DNA from: Secundilactobacillus yichangensis
Lineage (GTDB): Bacteria; Bacillota; Bacilli; Lactobacillales; Lactobacillaceae
NCBI RefSeq assembly: GCF_016861565.1
Contig: NZ_BOLK01000017.1
Span: 1-36,896, forward strand
Direction: 5' to 3'
Length of the DNA: 36,896 nt
Shown piece after piece: positions 8,569 to 15,903 of the stretch (positions are counted from its first letter, which is position 1; each line of letters starts with the position of its first letter). The notes beneath the pieces are model-generated. The model had not been told where the DNA came from and did not search any database. It saw only the letters and a list, made by a program, of their open reading frames with translations. Both the position numbers and the translations under genes were made by a program.

Positions 8569-8604
8569 AGCCCCTTGCGACTTCTTGAGAAGTTGCGAGG
8601 GGCT
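8569..8604. terminator. Intrinsic terminator between convergent GPH and AraC genes
   Basis: A 16-base arm (8569-8584) pairs with 8589-8604 with two wobble positions. The T-rich side, CTGTTCTTTT, is on the minus strand, so it serves the AraC gene best and probably the symporter as well. Confidence 0.7.
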
Positions 8605-8617
8605 GCTTTGTAGAAAA

Positions 8618-9544
8618 TCAGTAAACTTGCAGGGGATCGAAGCCCTTTTCCAGAGCGTCAATAGCTTTGCCAACGCTGAATCCGGGATCGATTTCTGGGT
8701 TATTAAGGTGTGTATTCCGAAAACTGTTTCGATATTTCTTAGGGGTAGTTCCAGTGTATTGTTTAAAGATTCGGAAGAAGTATTTATAGTCTTTAAAGTA
8801 AGCCTTGTCTGAAATCTGCTCAATACTCATTTCAGTGGTTAGTAACCAGTAGCGAGCAAGATCAATTTTATAGCTATTAATAAAGGCTTTCACAGTTTTA
8901 CCGGTCTGTTCTTTAAAAAGACGTTCAAAGTAGTTTTGATTAATGTGAAAGTGGCGCGTGATATCGGAAACTTTGAGGTCTTTGTAAAGATTGATGCGAA
9001 TCCATTCTTTGATTTGGTTGATCTGGTTTTCATGCATATTGGTTTTCTGAATTTGAAACCAGTAGTCATTGGACAGTTCACTAACTAGCAGTGAGACGGA
9101 GTAGTCTTTTGCGAGGCGGCTAGGTAAGCGGGAGTTCGTAATATCTAACGTTTGTTCAAGTAAAGCGACCGTTTTTTCAAAGTGGGCTAACTTAAAGTGC
9201 CGTGGAATAATCGCCTGTGTTGCCTGTGGCTGATTTAGCGGATAATCGCTGGTAAAAGTCAGAGCACCCTGATTAACGAAATGGACCCATACGAACTCAC
9301 AGGCGTTTTTACTGACCCGAGAGCCGACGATTATTTCGCCCGGATAGACAGCTAAAACCTCTCCTTTTTCAAGAACGTATTCAATGGCGTCAACAAATAA
9401 GTAGATGGTTCCCTTAGTACAGATGATGAGTTCGGTATCTTTTTTTCGGATGAAATAGTTATGCTTCCAACCGCCATGGCTAGTGAAATGGCCAGTTCCT
9501 AGGTAACGTAAAGGCTGATTAAGGTCGTAAGTTGCAAAAGTCAA
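8618..9544 (-). CDS. AraC-family transcriptional regulator with C-terminal extension
   Basis: A 308-aa protein with a cupin-like N-terminal part (TKGTIYLFVDAIEYVLEKGE) and a C-terminal AraC DNA-binding domain: DITRHFHINQNYFERLFKEQ, then FKDYKYFFRIFKQYTGTTP ending in PKKYR. It is clearly different from the other two AraC regulators here. About 36 residues follow the PKKYR end of the usual domain, which is unusual because the family mostly ends there. The start is probably TTG at 9542-9544, five bases after AAGGTGG; the GTG three codons upstream lies inside that binding site. Its gene sits between two transporter/glycosidase units and its target is uncertain. Confidence 0.82.
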   Translation of the reverse strand: MTFATYDLNQPLRYLGTGHFTSHGGWKHNYFIRKKDTELIICTKGTIYLFVDAIEYVLEKGEVLAVYPGEIIVGSRVSKNACEFVWVHFVNQGALTFTSDYPLNQPQATQAIIPRHFKLAHFEKTVALLEQTLDITNSRLPSRLAKDYSVSLLVSELSNDYWFQIQKTNMHENQINQIKEWIRINLYKDLKVSDITRHFHINQNYFERLFKEQTGKTVKAFINSYKIDLARYWLLTTEMSIEQISDKAYFKDYKYFFRIFKQYTGTTPKKYRNSFRNTHLNNPEIDPGFSVGKAIDALEKGFDPLQVY

Positions 9545-9614
9545 TGAAACCACCTTCTTAAAAATAATTGAATTTCTCCACTTAAAGTAAGAAACTGTGA
9601 GTTTTTCACGGAAT

Positions 9615-9628
9615 AGATACCGCTTACA
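9615..9628 (-). promoter_or_regulatory. cre (CcpA) site in the divergent gap
   Basis: On the minus strand TGTAAGCGGTATCT matches the cre consensus at 13 of 14 positions. It lies 71 bp before the AraC gene at 9544 and 136 bp before the small membrane protein gene, so either could be controlled. Confidence 0.55.
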
Positions 9629-9763
9629 ATTAAAGCTAGATAGATTACTTAATTATGACAGAAAATAACACATTAACGTCATTGTTAGCAAGCCACTTAG
9701 GTATAAAGATCATTTCTTGAAGTCATATTTATAGTTGTTGTCAATACAAAAGAGGTAGATAAG

Positions 9764-10171
9764 ATGAACACTCAAAACAAGCAAGCAGTACGAATGCAAC
9801 AGCATCTTAAACGGCGTCGAATTGCAATAATTGTATTGCTCGTCTGCGTTTGTTTGGGCGGAATTTCGGTTTTTCAGATGTTGAAGGGACCGGAAATGGC
9901 GGCGCAAAGAGTATTGAAAAGCGAGAATAGTAAAACTTTCAAGCAAGTCGCTAAAGATTCGGGCACGTTGCGTTATTTAGAGCAAACCAAGTTTAAAAAT
10001 TTTCAGTATGGCGGGTTTGATAAAAAAGCCTCAGTTAACGCCAAATCAAGCGTTGCCTACTACTCGGGTAAATTTAATTCACGGCCGATGCAGTATGGCG
10101 TGAAGCAAACTGTTATTTTGGGTATTATCCCAATTTATAAAGTCGTATCAGTGAAAGTCAATCAGGTGTAA
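9764..10171 (+). CDS. Small membrane-anchored protein of unknown function
   Basis: A 135-aa protein with a basic N-terminus (QHLKRRR), one hydrophobic segment at about residues 19-39 (IAIIVLLVCVCLGGISVFQ) and a soluble C-terminal part of about 95 residues, predicted to be outside the cell by the positive-inside rule. A cysteine-rich stretch, CVCLGG, lies in the membrane segment; it is not a convincing lipobox because no signal cleavage pattern fits well. ATG follows AGAGGT. The gene is 53 bp ahead of an AraC gene in the same direction with no terminator between, so they are probably co-transcribed. I do not recognise the family. Confidence 0.6.
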   Translation: MNTQNKQAVRMQQHLKRRRIAIIVLLVCVCLGGISVFQMLKGPEMAAQRVLKSENSKTFKQVAKDSGTLRYLEQTKFKNFQYGGFDKKASVNAKSSVAYYSGKFNSRPMQYGVKQTVILGIIPIYKVVSVKVNQV

Positions 10172-10224
10172 TTTGTCGGGATTCCTTTTGGATAAACTCA
10201 ATCCGCAAGAGGGGGAAGTACATA

Positions 10225-11166
10225 ATGGTCAAACAAAGCGAAAAAATCATTTCAATTTCATGTTTACCGTTACCGTCATACGTTCAGGGAGGTCACGTTA
10301 TTTTCAAGCCAGGTGAACGACACCCTAATCGGAGCGGCTTTCAGTTTTTTGTTATGATGTTTATGGTTAAAGGTGAATTGTACATTGCTGAAGACGATAC
10401 CCAATATACGGTTAAAGCTGGCGAGATGTTTATCTTACAGCCGATGCATCATCACTATTCTTGGAAACCAATGGATCAAACAACAGAGTATTACTGGATT
10501 CACTTTTCAGTTTTGGGTAATTATTCCCAGCAGCATATCGCCCATAAATTAAGTTCAGTTGTCCACGTACCATCGCTTCATTACTATACGCCAGACGTCA
10601 CGATTTATTTGAGTAAGCACTGTCAAGTGACGAATATGGATTCAGTGCTGCCGTTAATTAAAAAAATTTTCAAAAATTCGGTTGAGCATGCGCCAGTATC
10701 ATTTTGGCGCGCACAGCAGTTGTTCATTGATTTACTGCAGCTGGTTCAAATTCCGTGTCCTGAACAGTCGCAAGCAATGATCCTATCAAGTCAGGTTCAG
10801 CGGTACCTGTGTGATCACTTTGATGAAAAAATTACGGTGACCAAGTTGGGCCGGCTTTTCCACGTTCATCCGAACTCGATTATCCACAGTATGAAAAAGG
10901 TTTTAGGGATTACACCAAATGCTTTTTTGATTCAATATCGATTGGAAGAGGCCGTGAAGCGGCTATTAAGCACTTCCATGTCTATTAGTGATATCGCGGA
11001 TGCAGTGGGGTATCAAAATGTCTACTATTTCTCATCAGTGTTTAAGCAGCATTACGGTATTTCGCCGCTGCGATATCGTGAAAAATATGCCAATAACGAT
11101 AAGAGAATCAATCATCTGATCAATTATCAGTTTGATGGTTCTCAACAGCTGTTAAAAGAAAATTAA
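10225..11166 (+). CDS. AraC-family transcriptional regulator, paralogue of the 5940 gene
   Basis: A 313-aa protein with the same layout as the regulator at 5940-6806. It shares SISCLPLPSYVQGGHVIF, ELYIAEDDTQYTVKAGEMF and HHHYSWKPMDQ, followed by a C-terminal AraC domain (LGRLFHVHPNSIIHSMKKV and ISDIADAVGYQNVYYFSSVF, ending LRYREKY). It carries a 25-residue polar tail beyond the domain. ATG at 10225 follows AGAGGGGGAAG. It lies upstream of, and in the same direction as, the GH127 and second GPH genes but is separated from them by a strong terminator. That makes it the likely activator of that unit, parallel to the arrangement at 5940/7073. Confidence 0.87.
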   Translation: MVKQSEKIISISCLPLPSYVQGGHVIFKPGERHPNRSGFQFFVMMFMVKGELYIAEDDTQYTVKAGEMFILQPMHHHYSWKPMDQTTEYYWIHFSVLGNYSQQHIAHKLSSVVHVPSLHYYTPDVTIYLSKHCQVTNMDSVLPLIKKIFKNSVEHAPVSFWRAQQLFIDLLQLVQIPCPEQSQAMILSSQVQRYLCDHFDEKITVTKLGRLFHVHPNSIIHSMKKVLGITPNAFLIQYRLEEAVKRLLSTSMSISDIADAVGYQNVYYFSSVFKQHYGISPLRYREKYANNDKRINHLINYQFDGSQQLLKEN

Positions 11167-11167
11167 T

Positions 11168-11222
11168 AGCAAAAACACCCCCCTGACAAAACCCACCGCT
11201 TTGTCAGGGGGGTGTTTTTGCT
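11168..11222. terminator. Strong intrinsic terminator after the AraC gene
   Basis: A perfect 23-base stem (11168-11190 with 11200-11222) holds a run of six G-C pairs and a 9-base loop. The T run in the 3' arm gives a terminator just past the AraC stop at 11166. Confidence 0.92.
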
Positions 11223-11552
11223 ATTTGTACTGAGAATTACTCACACAAGCGAATCGAATTTTGTAAATCAATTGTGGATTTTAGAACCACAGAATGGTCG
11301 ATAGATAGTACTGAATTAAATACTGTAAAAGACGAGTGATATTTTGTAAAAATATAAGGTTAGATTTCCGAAACGTCACTTAACTGCCTATTTATCAGCA
11401 TTATAGATAGTTTTAAGCTCCTTTTATCTGGTTGGATGATGTGTGTAAAAGCATAAAAAATAACTAGCTTTCCACATTTTAAAGCCTCAATACTTCTAGT
11501 AACCTTAATGATGGAAACGGTTACAGACACACGGATTAAGGAGTGAATAATT
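11223..11552 (+). promoter_or_regulatory. 330-bp control region of the GH127-GPH unit with a cre site
   Basis: No gene is seen. TGGAAACGGTTACA at 11512-11525 matches the cre consensus at 13 of 14 positions and lies 28 bp before the start codon, where CcpA would block transcription. Directly after it, GACACACGG resembles the complement of the CGTGTGTG run near 6880 in the paralogous AraC/GPH gap. A clear -35/-10 pair is not obvious; the stretch 11370-11460 is AT-rich. Confidence 0.55.
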
Positions 11553-13718
11553 TTGAAATCAGTTTCGTATGATCAATTGGCTTATTTACCAGGCTCACAA
11601 CTGGCGGATAAGTTTTACCGAAATATTAATTGGATGCTGTCATTAACCCCGGACCAGCTTTTATATAATTACCGGGCTAATGCCGGTTTGGATACTAAGG
11701 GTGCCACGCCCCTCACTGTTTGGGACTCACCCGATTGGTTTTTCCGGGGTCATTTTACCGGCCACTATCTTTCGGGTGCAGCTAAGAGTTTGCCGATTCT
11801 GGCGAATATGGATCAGCAAGAACTTGCCACTGAATTGAGTACCCGGATCAATCAAATCGTGAATGGACTTAAAGAATGCCAGGATAAATTTAATACCTTT
11901 GAAGAATATCCGGGTTATTTGGCAGCGGTACCGTCTAAGCGGTTCGACAATATTGAACAGTTACGCTTTAACGGTAATCACTACGTGCCATACTACACCG
12001 TTCAGAAATTGATGGATGGGTTGATGGATGCCTACGAATACGCGGATAACCAACTCGCACTGACCCTAGTTGAAAACTTAACCGGCTATATTGCAAAACG
12101 GTTGGCAAAACTTTCGCCAGAGCGAATTGACGCGATGCTTGATACGCGTTGGTATCAGGGCAAGGGACACTATGTTTTTCATCAGGAATTTGGTGCCATG
12201 CACAGAACGTTATTACGACTTTATGAAATTGATCAGAATGTTAAAACCTTCGAGCTTTCTCAAAAGTTTGATCGTAAGTGGTTCCGTGACATGTTAATCA
12301 ATAACGAGGATAAGCTAGGCTACTACTCTTGTCATTCCAACACTGAACTGGTTTGTGCTGAAGGGATGCTTGAACAGTATCACGTGACTCATGATGACAA
12401 GTATAAAAAAGGCGTCGTGAACTTCATGCGCTGGATGCACGATGGCCATGAACTGCCAACCAAAGGTATTTCAGGACGTTCAGCTTATCCAGCACCTGCT
12501 GATTATGGTTCAGAACTTTATGACTATCCGCAGATGTATTTCAAGCACCTATCAAAATTAAACGGTGAAAGTTGCTGCAGTCATGATTTGAACTATTTAA
12601 GTTCAGAATTGTTCACTGATACTAAGGATGTTGAGTTACTTAATGACTATGAGATTCGCTTCGTCAACGCCATTATGGCTCAGCAGAATAATGATAGTGC
12701 TATCGGCGAATACCTTTACAATCTTAGCGTGGCGCCTAATTCAGTCAAACACTTTGACCGCACTGGTTTCTGGTGCTGCGTGGGTAGCGGGACTGAACGG
12801 CACGCAACGTTGGTAGACGGGATTTACTATCAGAATCAAAAGGATATCTACGTTGCACAATACTTTGATTCAGTACTGAAGATTGCGGATAACGGCGTGA
12901 AAATTACGCAGGATGCCCATTTTCCAGAACAGCACTCGGCCCACATCGTAGTTTCAACGGATCATGATCAGCAATTTAAACTTTATTTGAGAATTCCAAG
13001 CTGGAGCAAGGACACCACGATTGCGGTTGATGGCAAGCCTGTTCAGGTACAAGAAGATAACGGCTTTGCGGTAATTGACCGCGTTTGGTCGAAAAAGTCC
13101 ATGGTTGAAGTTCAGTTTGATTTTAAATTGCGTTACCAGGTACTGGCTGATCGGTTTGACCGGATTGCAATTTATTACGGGCCAATTCTGCTAGCTGCTC
13201 AAACGAAAGACCTGGCAACCTCAAAGCTGACGGCAGAACAGTACCTTGATCAACTGGTCAAGGTCCCTGGTCAAAACCAGTTCTACTTGAAAGACACCGA
13301 TATTTTGTTCAAATCACTACCAGAAATACCGGCGGAAACACCGTATAACGTCTATGTTCGGGTGGCTTCTGAGCCGGTCGCGGAATCGATTGATGTCCAA
13401 ACTGACGGTGAAGATTCTGACCATCAATGGACGCTGGCTGTTGATCCCGAAAAGAAGAATTACTTGAAGATCACTTATCAGGCTTTAGATAGTGATATCT
13501 ATAGTTTCCAAATTCAAAATGAAAACCAGGTTTTGTTTACCCAAACCATGAGTAAAGAAGATTGGCCGGAAGACTCATACTACATTTATCCATTACCACT
13601 GGATGTTACTAAGGGACAGCAAAAGCTCAATTTGAAGCTGGTCCCGCTAGATTATGAATCACTTAATTTTGATATTGCGAAGATCAAGCAAATCGAAACG
13701 ATGGTTGCCACCGCTTAA
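11553..13718 (+). CDS. GH127/GH146-type beta-L-arabinofuranosidase (DUF1680 family)
   Basis: A 721-aa protein with the fold of HypBA1-type enzymes: an (alpha/alpha)6 barrel in the first 420 residues followed by beta-sandwich domains. The zinc-thiolate active site is visible: Glu339 and Cys341 in GESCCS, and Cys408-Cys409 in FWCCVGSGTE. These match the Glu, Cys, Cys-Cys zinc ligands and Cys nucleophile known in Bifidobacterium HypBA1, with Glu321 (GSELYDYP) a candidate acid/base. The enzyme releases beta-linked L-arabinofuranose, for example from arabinosylated hydroxyproline-rich plant proteins or from beta-arabinobiose. No signal peptide is present, so the substrate is imported. TTG at 11553 follows AAGGAG by 9 bases. 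The next gene, a GPH symporter, follows 95 bp later without a terminator and is probably the matching importer. GH127 and GH146 cannot be told apart by eye. Confidence 0.88.
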   Translation: MKSVSYDQLAYLPGSQLADKFYRNINWMLSLTPDQLLYNYRANAGLDTKGATPLTVWDSPDWFFRGHFTGHYLSGAAKSLPILANMDQQELATELSTRINQIVNGLKECQDKFNTFEEYPGYLAAVPSKRFDNIEQLRFNGNHYVPYYTVQKLMDGLMDAYEYADNQLALTLVENLTGYIAKRLAKLSPERIDAMLDTRWYQGKGHYVFHQEFGAMHRTLLRLYEIDQNVKTFELSQKFDRKWFRDMLINNEDKLGYYSCHSNTELVCAEGMLEQYHVTHDDKYKKGVVNFMRWMHDGHELPTKGISGRSAYPAPADYGSELYDYPQMYFKHLSKLNGESCCSHDLNYLSSELFTDTKDVELLNDYEIRFVNAIMAQQNNDSAIGEYLYNLSVAPNSVKHFDRTGFWCCVGSGTERHATLVDGIYYQNQKDIYVAQYFDSVLKIADNGVKITQDAHFPEQHSAHIVVSTDHDQQFKLYLRIPSWSKDTTIAVDGKPVQVQEDNGFAVIDRVWSKKSMVEVQFDFKLRYQVLADRFDRIAIYYGPILLAAQTKDLATSKLTAEQYLDQLVKVPGQNQFYLKDTDILFKSLPEIPAETPYNVYVRVASEPVAESIDVQTDGEDSDHQWTLAVDPEKKNYLKITYQALDSDIYSFQIQNENQVLFTQTMSKEDWPEDSYYIYPLPLDVTKGQQKLNLKLVPLDYESLNFDIAKIKQIETMVATA

Positions 13719-13745
13719 CGATTCAGGTTGAAGTTGACGTGAACC

Positions 13746-13802
13746 ATGAAGGAGGTGAGGCATTTAAGGCCTAATTGCAACCCGTTTCAAAATAATAGAT
13801 AG
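13746..13802 (+). other. Strong Shine-Dalgarno without a matching gene, in an 18-codon mini-ORF
   Basis: The gap between the GH127 and GPH genes holds AAGGAGGTGA (13748-13757), a near-perfect ribosome binding site with no ordinary start codon at the right distance. An ATG at 13746 just before it opens an 18-codon frame ending in TAG at 13800-13802, directly ahead of the GPH gene's own site. This may be a leader peptide, a ribosome standby site or a chance match. Confidence 0.3.
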
Positions 13803-13813
13803 GAGATTTTAAC

Positions 13814-15190
13814 ATGGACGACAAGACGCAAGTTGATAGTGCAAACGTCAAGTTATCAGTTTGGGAGAAAACAGCATACTCCTTTACCGATATGGCGGGG
13901 AATCTATTGTACGTTACTATTTCAAGTTACATTTTGTATTTTTACACTGATGTGTTCAGTATTTCTGTTGGCGGTGCTGGTTTGATTCTGTTGGTTGCCC
14001 GGTTCTTTGATGCCATTAGTGCACCAGTTTGGGGCTCAATCGTTGACCATACACATACTAAATGGGGCCAAAGCCGACCGTTCTTCCTGTGGTTAGCGGT
14101 ACCATTTGCTGTGGCAACTTTCCTTGCCTTTACAGCGCCTAATTTACATGGTCAAGCTAAATTATGGTACGCTGGTTTTACTTATATTTTAGCTGCTGGT
14201 GTTATTTACACTGGGATTCAAACACCGATCACTGCTATTCTGCCTAGTTTAACCACTAATGGTCAGGAACGGATCAATGCGAACACCTTCCGGATGTGCG
14301 GTGGCGCGATTGGTTCATTTATCACGAGTACGTTCGCATTACCTTTAGTTGCATTCTTCGGTAAAGGTGACGATAAGGTTGGGTTCATGTGGACGATGAC
14401 TGCATTTGGTATTCTTGCCATTATTTTATTAGTCCTTGCCTTTAAGGGTATGAAAGAGCGGACAATTGCAGTTCAAAAGCCAATTCCATTCAAAGATTCA
14501 TTAAAAGCTACAGTTGGTAACAACCCATGGTATATCTTAGTTGTTGCGTTCGTTATTTACTGGGTTGCCCAATCTACTCGTAACGGAATTTCAGTTTACT
14601 ACGCTAAATACAATTTAGGTAACGAACAACTAACATCAGTCTTTAACGGTCTTCAAGTCTTAGGAATCGTTGCTACGATCTGTATTCCATTCATCGTTAA
14701 GTTCACCAACAAGACGATGACTATGATTATTGGTTTAGCAATCGGTGCCTTTGGTCAAATCATGATGGGGATGGTTGGTAACAACTTCCCATTAGTTATC
14801 ACCGCATGGATTATCGGTATCTTCGGTGCTTCAACTGCCATCGCTATGCCATTTGGGATGTTAGCCGATACCGTTGACTACGGGGAATGGAAGACGGGAA
14901 TTAGAGCTCCAGGATTCTTAACCGCCGTTGGTTCGGCATTCTGTATCCAATTAGGTTCCGGGTTCGGTTCCTTTATTCCTTCAAAGATCATGGCTGCTGC
15001 AGGTTTTGTGGCTAACAAGACACAAACACCTCACGCTTTGGCTGCCATTCACTTTACTTTCATTTACTTGCCGGTTATCATCTACGCTATCGTTGCGTTG
15101 ATCATGTGCTTGTACTTCAAGTACGAAAAGATGGAACCACAAATCAAGGCAGATTTGGCAAAGCGTCACGCAGCGGAAGCTGAAGGCTAA
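13814..15190 (+). CDS. GPH-family glycoside/pentoside cation symporter, second copy
   Basis: A 458-aa, roughly 12-segment GPH carrier that is a clear paralogue of the protein at 7073. Shared blocks include SFTDMAGNLLYVTISSYIL, ARFFDAISAPVWGSIVDHTH, KWGQSRPFFLW, QTPITAILPSL and MLADTVDYGEWKTGIRAPGF. The ATG follows GGAGATTTTAAC. The gene is preceded by the GH127 gene with no terminator between, and a strong terminator follows at 15283. The likely role is uptake of the beta-arabinoside that GH127 cleaves. Codon use here is more biased to preferred codons than in the 7073 copy, which hints at higher expression. Confidence 0.9.
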   Translation: MDDKTQVDSANVKLSVWEKTAYSFTDMAGNLLYVTISSYILYFYTDVFSISVGGAGLILLVARFFDAISAPVWGSIVDHTHTKWGQSRPFFLWLAVPFAVATFLAFTAPNLHGQAKLWYAGFTYILAAGVIYTGIQTPITAILPSLTTNGQERINANTFRMCGGAIGSFITSTFALPLVAFFGKGDDKVGFMWTMTAFGILAIILLVLAFKGMKERTIAVQKPIPFKDSLKATVGNNPWYILVVAFVIYWVAQSTRNGISVYYAKYNLGNEQLTSVFNGLQVLGIVATICIPFIVKFTNKTMTMIIGLAIGAFGQIMMGMVGNNFPLVITAWIIGIFGASTAIAMPFGMLADTVDYGEWKTGIRAPGFLTAVGSAFCIQLGSGFGSFIPSKIMAAAGFVANKTQTPHALAAIHFTFIYLPVIIYAIVALIMCLYFKYEKMEPQIKADLAKRHAAEAEG

Positions 15191-15282
15191 TTGTCTGTCT
15201 ATGAATTAAGTTGTTTCAGCTTTGCACGACGTTAAGATTAAGAGAGAAAGACACACATAAGAAAGTCAGTCCTGTTCCATTT

Positions 15283-15336
15283 ACTAGGCGACTTATGACC
15301 ACTTGAAATTAGGTGGGTATAAGTCGCCTAGTTTTT
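15283..15336 (+). terminator. Intrinsic terminator of the GH127-GPH operon
   Basis: The arm at 15283-15302 pairs with 15313-15332 (two mismatches in 20), followed by TTTTT. It lies 92 bp past the GPH stop. Confidence 0.88.
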
Positions 15337-15350
15337 CAGTTAGATAGGAA

Positions 15351-15382
15351 TAAAAAACGACAGTTGCATCAGCAACTGTCGT
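15351..15382 (-). terminator. Intrinsic terminator for the minus-strand small gene
   Basis: ACGACAGTTGC (15357-15367) pairs perfectly with GCAACTGTCGT (15372-15382) around a 4-base loop. On the minus strand it is followed by TTTTTTA. It lies downstream of the 62-aa gene at 15494 and supports that gene being real. Confidence 0.8.
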
Positions 15383-15493
15383 ATTATTTACAATATTTTT
15401 GAATGGAGCCATAAACGAAACCATTTGCAAACTACTTATCTGATAAATAAGAAAATATCAAATTTATCCGTTAACGATTGGATAAATTTTAGC

Positions 15494-15682
15494 TTATTTT
15501 CCTGATCCTGCCAGCATCATAAAGACAAATGTTGCGACCATTGAGCAAAGCGTCCATAAACCGTAGTGATGTTTATGAGCTTTGCTACGGTCTTTGCGAG
15601 CAAAGTCGAAGCCCCAAACGAAAACTAAGATCAATAAAATGAAATCAGAAATGCCGGATAATATGTACCATAGCGTTTGCAT
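15494..15682 (-). CDS. Small two-segment membrane protein of unknown function
   Basis: A 62-aa protein with two hydrophobic segments (about residues 5-25, LSGISDFILLILVFVWGF, and 42-58, LWTLCSMVATFVFMML) joined by a basic loop RKDRSKAHKHH. The ATG follows AGGGAGAG at good spacing and a terminator lies downstream, both supporting a real gene. Upstream at 15725-15738 is the box AAATACTAATTTAA (minus strand). It resembles the AraR-like operators here and recurs exactly before the gene at 26320. It is divergent from the araE-like gene, so a role linked to arabinose uptake is possible, but no family is recognised. Confidence 0.6.
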   Translation of the reverse strand: MQTLWYILSGISDFILLILVFVWGFDFARKDRSKAHKHHYGLWTLCSMVATFVFMMLAGSGK

Positions 15683-15724
15683 TGATAGTCTCTCCCTAAG
15701 TGCGTAATTAACAATTAAAACAAC

Positions 15725-15738
15725 TTAAATTAGTATTT
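15725..15738 (-). promoter_or_regulatory. AraR-like half operator facing the small membrane protein gene
   Basis: AAATACTAATTTAA on the minus strand shares the ATACTAAT core with operators at 15766, 15812 and 20347. It occurs as an identical 14-mer at 26352-26365 on the minus strand, upstream of the second ArsR-type gene. Confidence 0.4.
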
Positions 15739-15765
15739 CAATTTATATACTATCACAAATTGATT

Positions 15766-15781
15766 TTTTATACTAATAAAT
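15766..15781 (+). promoter_or_regulatory. Upstream AraR-like operator of the araE-like gene
   Basis: TTTTATACTAATAAAT aligns with AATTATACGTATAAAT at the araB promoter and with the Bacillus AraR operator type that centres on TACGTA. It lies 30 bp (about three helical turns) upstream of the next site at 15796, a spacing suited to looped binding. Confidence 0.55.
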
Positions 15782-15792
15782 AGTGATATCTA

Positions 15793-15827
15793 TTGACTTA
15801 TCCGTATAAAACCCTATACTAATCAAT
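15793..15827 (+). promoter_or_regulatory. Promoter of the araE-like gene with two AraR-like operators
   Basis: TTGACT (15793-15798) and TATACT (15815-15820) form a sigma-A-type promoter with a 16-bp spacer. An operator ACTTATCCGTATAAAA (15796-15811) fills the spacer, and a second, CCCTATACTAATCAAT (15812-15827), covers the -10 box. AraR bound here would block RNA polymerase until arabinose is present. Confidence 0.7.
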
Positions 15828-15853
15828 GTAAGCGACTACATAAAACGTTTACA
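15827..15853 (+). promoter_or_regulatory. Two overlapping cre-like sites at the araE-like promoter
   Basis: TGTAAGCGACTACA (15827-15840) matches the cre consensus at 13 of 14 positions. ATAAAACGTTTACA (15840-15853) is a weaker match on the opposite strand. Both sit just after the -10 box, the position for CcpA repression. Confidence 0.65.
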
Positions 15854-15903
15854 AAAGCACGTTCGTCTGTTTATTATATCATTTATATGAGGGGTGTTTT
15901 GTT

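Larger units (their letters stand above)
15191..15493. other. Gene-free gap holding two opposed terminators
   Basis: This 303-bp stretch between the second GPH gene and the small minus-strand gene carries the terminator of each (15283-15336 and 15351-15382). I see no gene or promoter in the remainder. Confidence 0.6.

Noticed and set aside
8509-8823. Minus-strand 104-codon frame overlapping the AraC gene
   Set aside because: It lies in another frame of the AraC C-terminal coding region and across the terminator, with no ribosome binding site or recognisable domain.
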